Source: Mesorhizobium sp. (lineage in GTDB: Bacteria; Pseudomonadota; Alphaproteobacteria; Rhizobiales; Rhizobiaceae). From it: a stretch of 8,503 nucleotides of DNA. The notes below the pieces were generated by a model, which had not been told where the DNA came from, did no database searches, and saw only the letters and a list, made by a program, of their open reading frames with translations. Below are positions 7,244-8,503 of this stretch, piece by piece. The number at the start of each line of letters is the position of its first letter. Positions within the stretch are counted from its first letter, which is position 1. Both the position numbers and the translations under genes were made by a program. Location: the NCBI GenBank assembly GCA_030698645.1, contig JAUYMV010000187.1, positions 1 to 8,503 of the forward strand, written 5' to 3'.

Positions 7244-8503
7244 ATGACAGACACCCAACAGTCGCCGGGTTCGGCGCGGTTGACGCTGCAGATGCGCGTG
7301 GCCTACTGGCTCGCGCTCGGGCTGATCACCGCGATGGCGAGCGCATCCTACTGGCTGCTCGACCGCAAGCTCTCCGAGCACCAGCGCGACCGCGATCTGC
7401 TCTCGCTCGTCGGCCAGCAAGGCACACTGTCGCAGCGCATGGTGTTCCTGGCCAACCAGACGAATGCCGCCGGGCCGGACGCCAAAGCGCCGATCCTCGC
7501 GGCGCTGAAGGCGGCCGCCACGGAGTTCGAGACCAATTACGACGCGCTGCTGGTGCTATCCGGTGTCGAGGCGCCCGAAGGCCAGCGCACGCATGACAGC
7601 GACATGGTCGAGACGATCCTTTTCGAGAAGCCGCACCATCTCGATCATTTCACCACCGAACTCGCCGCCCGGACTCGGCGCTTCATCGCGGCCTCGGAGC
7701 TGGAAAGCGGGATGGATGTCCCGGCGTCTGGCTATTCCGCCGCCTACGAGTTGCAGCATCTCGACGCCACCGTCGCCAACACGACGCTGCGCGCCTATTC
7801 CGAATTGCGCGAACGCCTTCTGACGCTGATCAACGGGCGGCTGGCCGACATGCTGGCGACCCACCGCATGCTCTATTTCCTGACCATCTTCCTGCTCGCG
7901 ATGGTGGCGCTGTTCATCTTCCGGCCGATGGCCAATGCGATCGGGCGCAAGACGCGCGAGCTCATCGACGCACGCAACTCGATGGCCTTCATCGCCGCGC
8001 ATGACGGTTTGACCGGGCTGCACAACCGCGCTTTCCTCATCGACCATTTCGAGACGCAGATCAGCGGCGCCAAGCGGCGCGGCGAGCGCCTGGCGGTGCT
8101 GCAGATCGACCTCGACGGCTTCAAGCAGATCAACGACACGCTCGGCCACGCGGCCGGCGACTTCGTGCTCGCCACCACCGCCGCGCGCATGCGCGAGGCG
8201 TCCAGGTCGTCCGACCTCTGCGTGCGGCTCGGCGGCGACGAGTTCGTCATGATCCTGAACGGCGCCGGCCAGTCCGAGGACATCGGCATGGTCGCCAGGC
8301 GCGTGCTCGACCGGGTCAACGATCCGATGAACTTCGAAGGCGTGACGATCCATTGTGGCGCCAGCGCCGGCGTCGCGGTCTACCCGGTCGACGCGAGCAC
8401 GGCGAGCGACCTGCTGGTGCACGCCGATCTGGCGCTCTACAACGCCAAGAAGAACGGCGGCGGCGCATTCTGCTTCTTCTCCGACGAACTGCGCCGCGAA
8501 CTC
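7244..8503 (+). CDS. Membrane-anchored diguanylate cyclase with PilJ/NarX-like sensor region (3' end outside window)
   Basis: The first 420 residues are present and the frame runs off the right edge. Order: short cytoplasmic tail; membrane helix about 19-38; periplasmic region about 40-208 containing VGQQGTLSQRMVFLANQ (56-72), which resembles the PilJ/NarX-type helix (usual form AGRQRMLSQR); second membrane helix about 209-227; linker; then a GGDEF domain from HDGLTGLHNRAF (253-264). Active-site residues are intact: Asp289 and Asp291 in IDLDGFKQINDTLGH (288-302) and GGDEF at 330-334, so it should make cyclic di-GMP from GTP. The RxxD inhibitory site is present (Arg321-Asp324, five residues before GGDEF), implying product feedback. 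The last residues, FFSDELRREL, are typical of the linker into an EAL phosphodiesterase domain, so a dual GGDEF-EAL protein is likely but not visible. ATG at 7244 has GAGGGG six bases upstream. It is divergent from gcdH. Confidence 0.92.
   Translation, partial: MTDTQQSPGSARLTLQMRVAYWLALGLITAMASASYWLLDRKLSEHQRDRDLLSLVGQQGTLSQRMVFLANQTNAAGPDAKAPILAALKAAATEFETNYDALLVLSGVEAPEGQRTHDSDMVETILFEKPHHLDHFTTELAARTRRFIAASELESGMDVPASGYSAAYELQHLDATVANTTLRAYSELRERLLTLINGRLADMLATHRMLYFLTIFLLAMVALFIFRPMANAIGRKTRELIDARNSMAFIAAHDGLTGLHNRAFLIDHFETQISGAKRRGERLAVLQIDLDGFKQINDTLGHAAGDFVLATTAARMREASRSSDLCVRLGGDEFVMILNGAGQSEDIGMVARRVLDRVNDPMNFEGVTIHCGASAGVAVYPVDASTASDLLVHADLALYNAKKNGGGAFCFFSDELRREL

Noticed and set aside
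7228..7596. 122-codon plus-strand ORF starting before the cyclase
   Set aside because: It is in a different frame from the GGDEF protein and is Arg/Ala-rich; the frame from 7244 carries the recognisable membrane helices and GGDEF domain.
7556..8422. 288-codon minus-strand ORF antisense to the cyclase
   Set aside because: Shadow frame rich in His, Asp and Arg; no family pattern.

Overview
The window is GC-rich with strong G/C third-position bias. Its gene content and one intergenic repeat suggest an alphaproteobacterium, most likely of the Rhizobiales (Mesorhizobium/Phyllobacteriaceae-like). This placement rests on protein resemblance and on the C-rich/G-rich hairpin repeat style common between genes in that order. 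No rRNA or other marker gene is present to confirm it.

Layout: a 5'-truncated PIN-domain (VapC-type) toxin gene enters from the left on the + strand and converges on a minus-strand threonine-catabolism cluster. That cluster reads kbl (2904-1717), a 58-codon unrecognised ORF with a good ribosome binding site (1670-1494), then tdh (1437-403). Kbl and Tdh together turn L-threonine into glycine and acetyl-CoA. Upstream of kbl, on the same strand and separated by a strong hairpin, is a small cupin gene (3508-3029). A 308-bp divergent promoter region separates it from a 2-oxoglutarate/Fe(II) oxygenase of the isopenicillin-N-synthase-like family (3817-4797, + strand). The oxygenase converges, with 1 bp between stop codons, on a minus-strand dapB-family reductase (5605-4799) whose active-site histidine cluster is replaced.

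Upstream of dapB lies an intergenic repeat made of two inverted 51-bp modules, each folding into two hairpins (5624-5781). Next is glutaryl-CoA dehydrogenase (7000-5789, minus), the lysine/tryptophan degradation enzyme. Divergent from it, a membrane-anchored diguanylate cyclase with a periplasmic PilJ/NarX-like sensor region and an intact GGDEF domain starts at 7244 and runs off the right edge.

Most of the window is ordinary chromosomal amino-acid metabolism plus one signalling gene; I see no clear evidence of a wholly new system. The points most worth a second look are the unannotatable 58-aa ORF inside the kbl-tdh cluster, the dapB paralogue without the canonical catalytic histidines, the paired repeat whose copies differ by partly compensatory changes, and the 13-bp direct repeats between the cupin and oxygenase genes. 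Large ORFs antisense to tdh, kbl, gcdH and the cyclase are judged to be GC-driven shadows.
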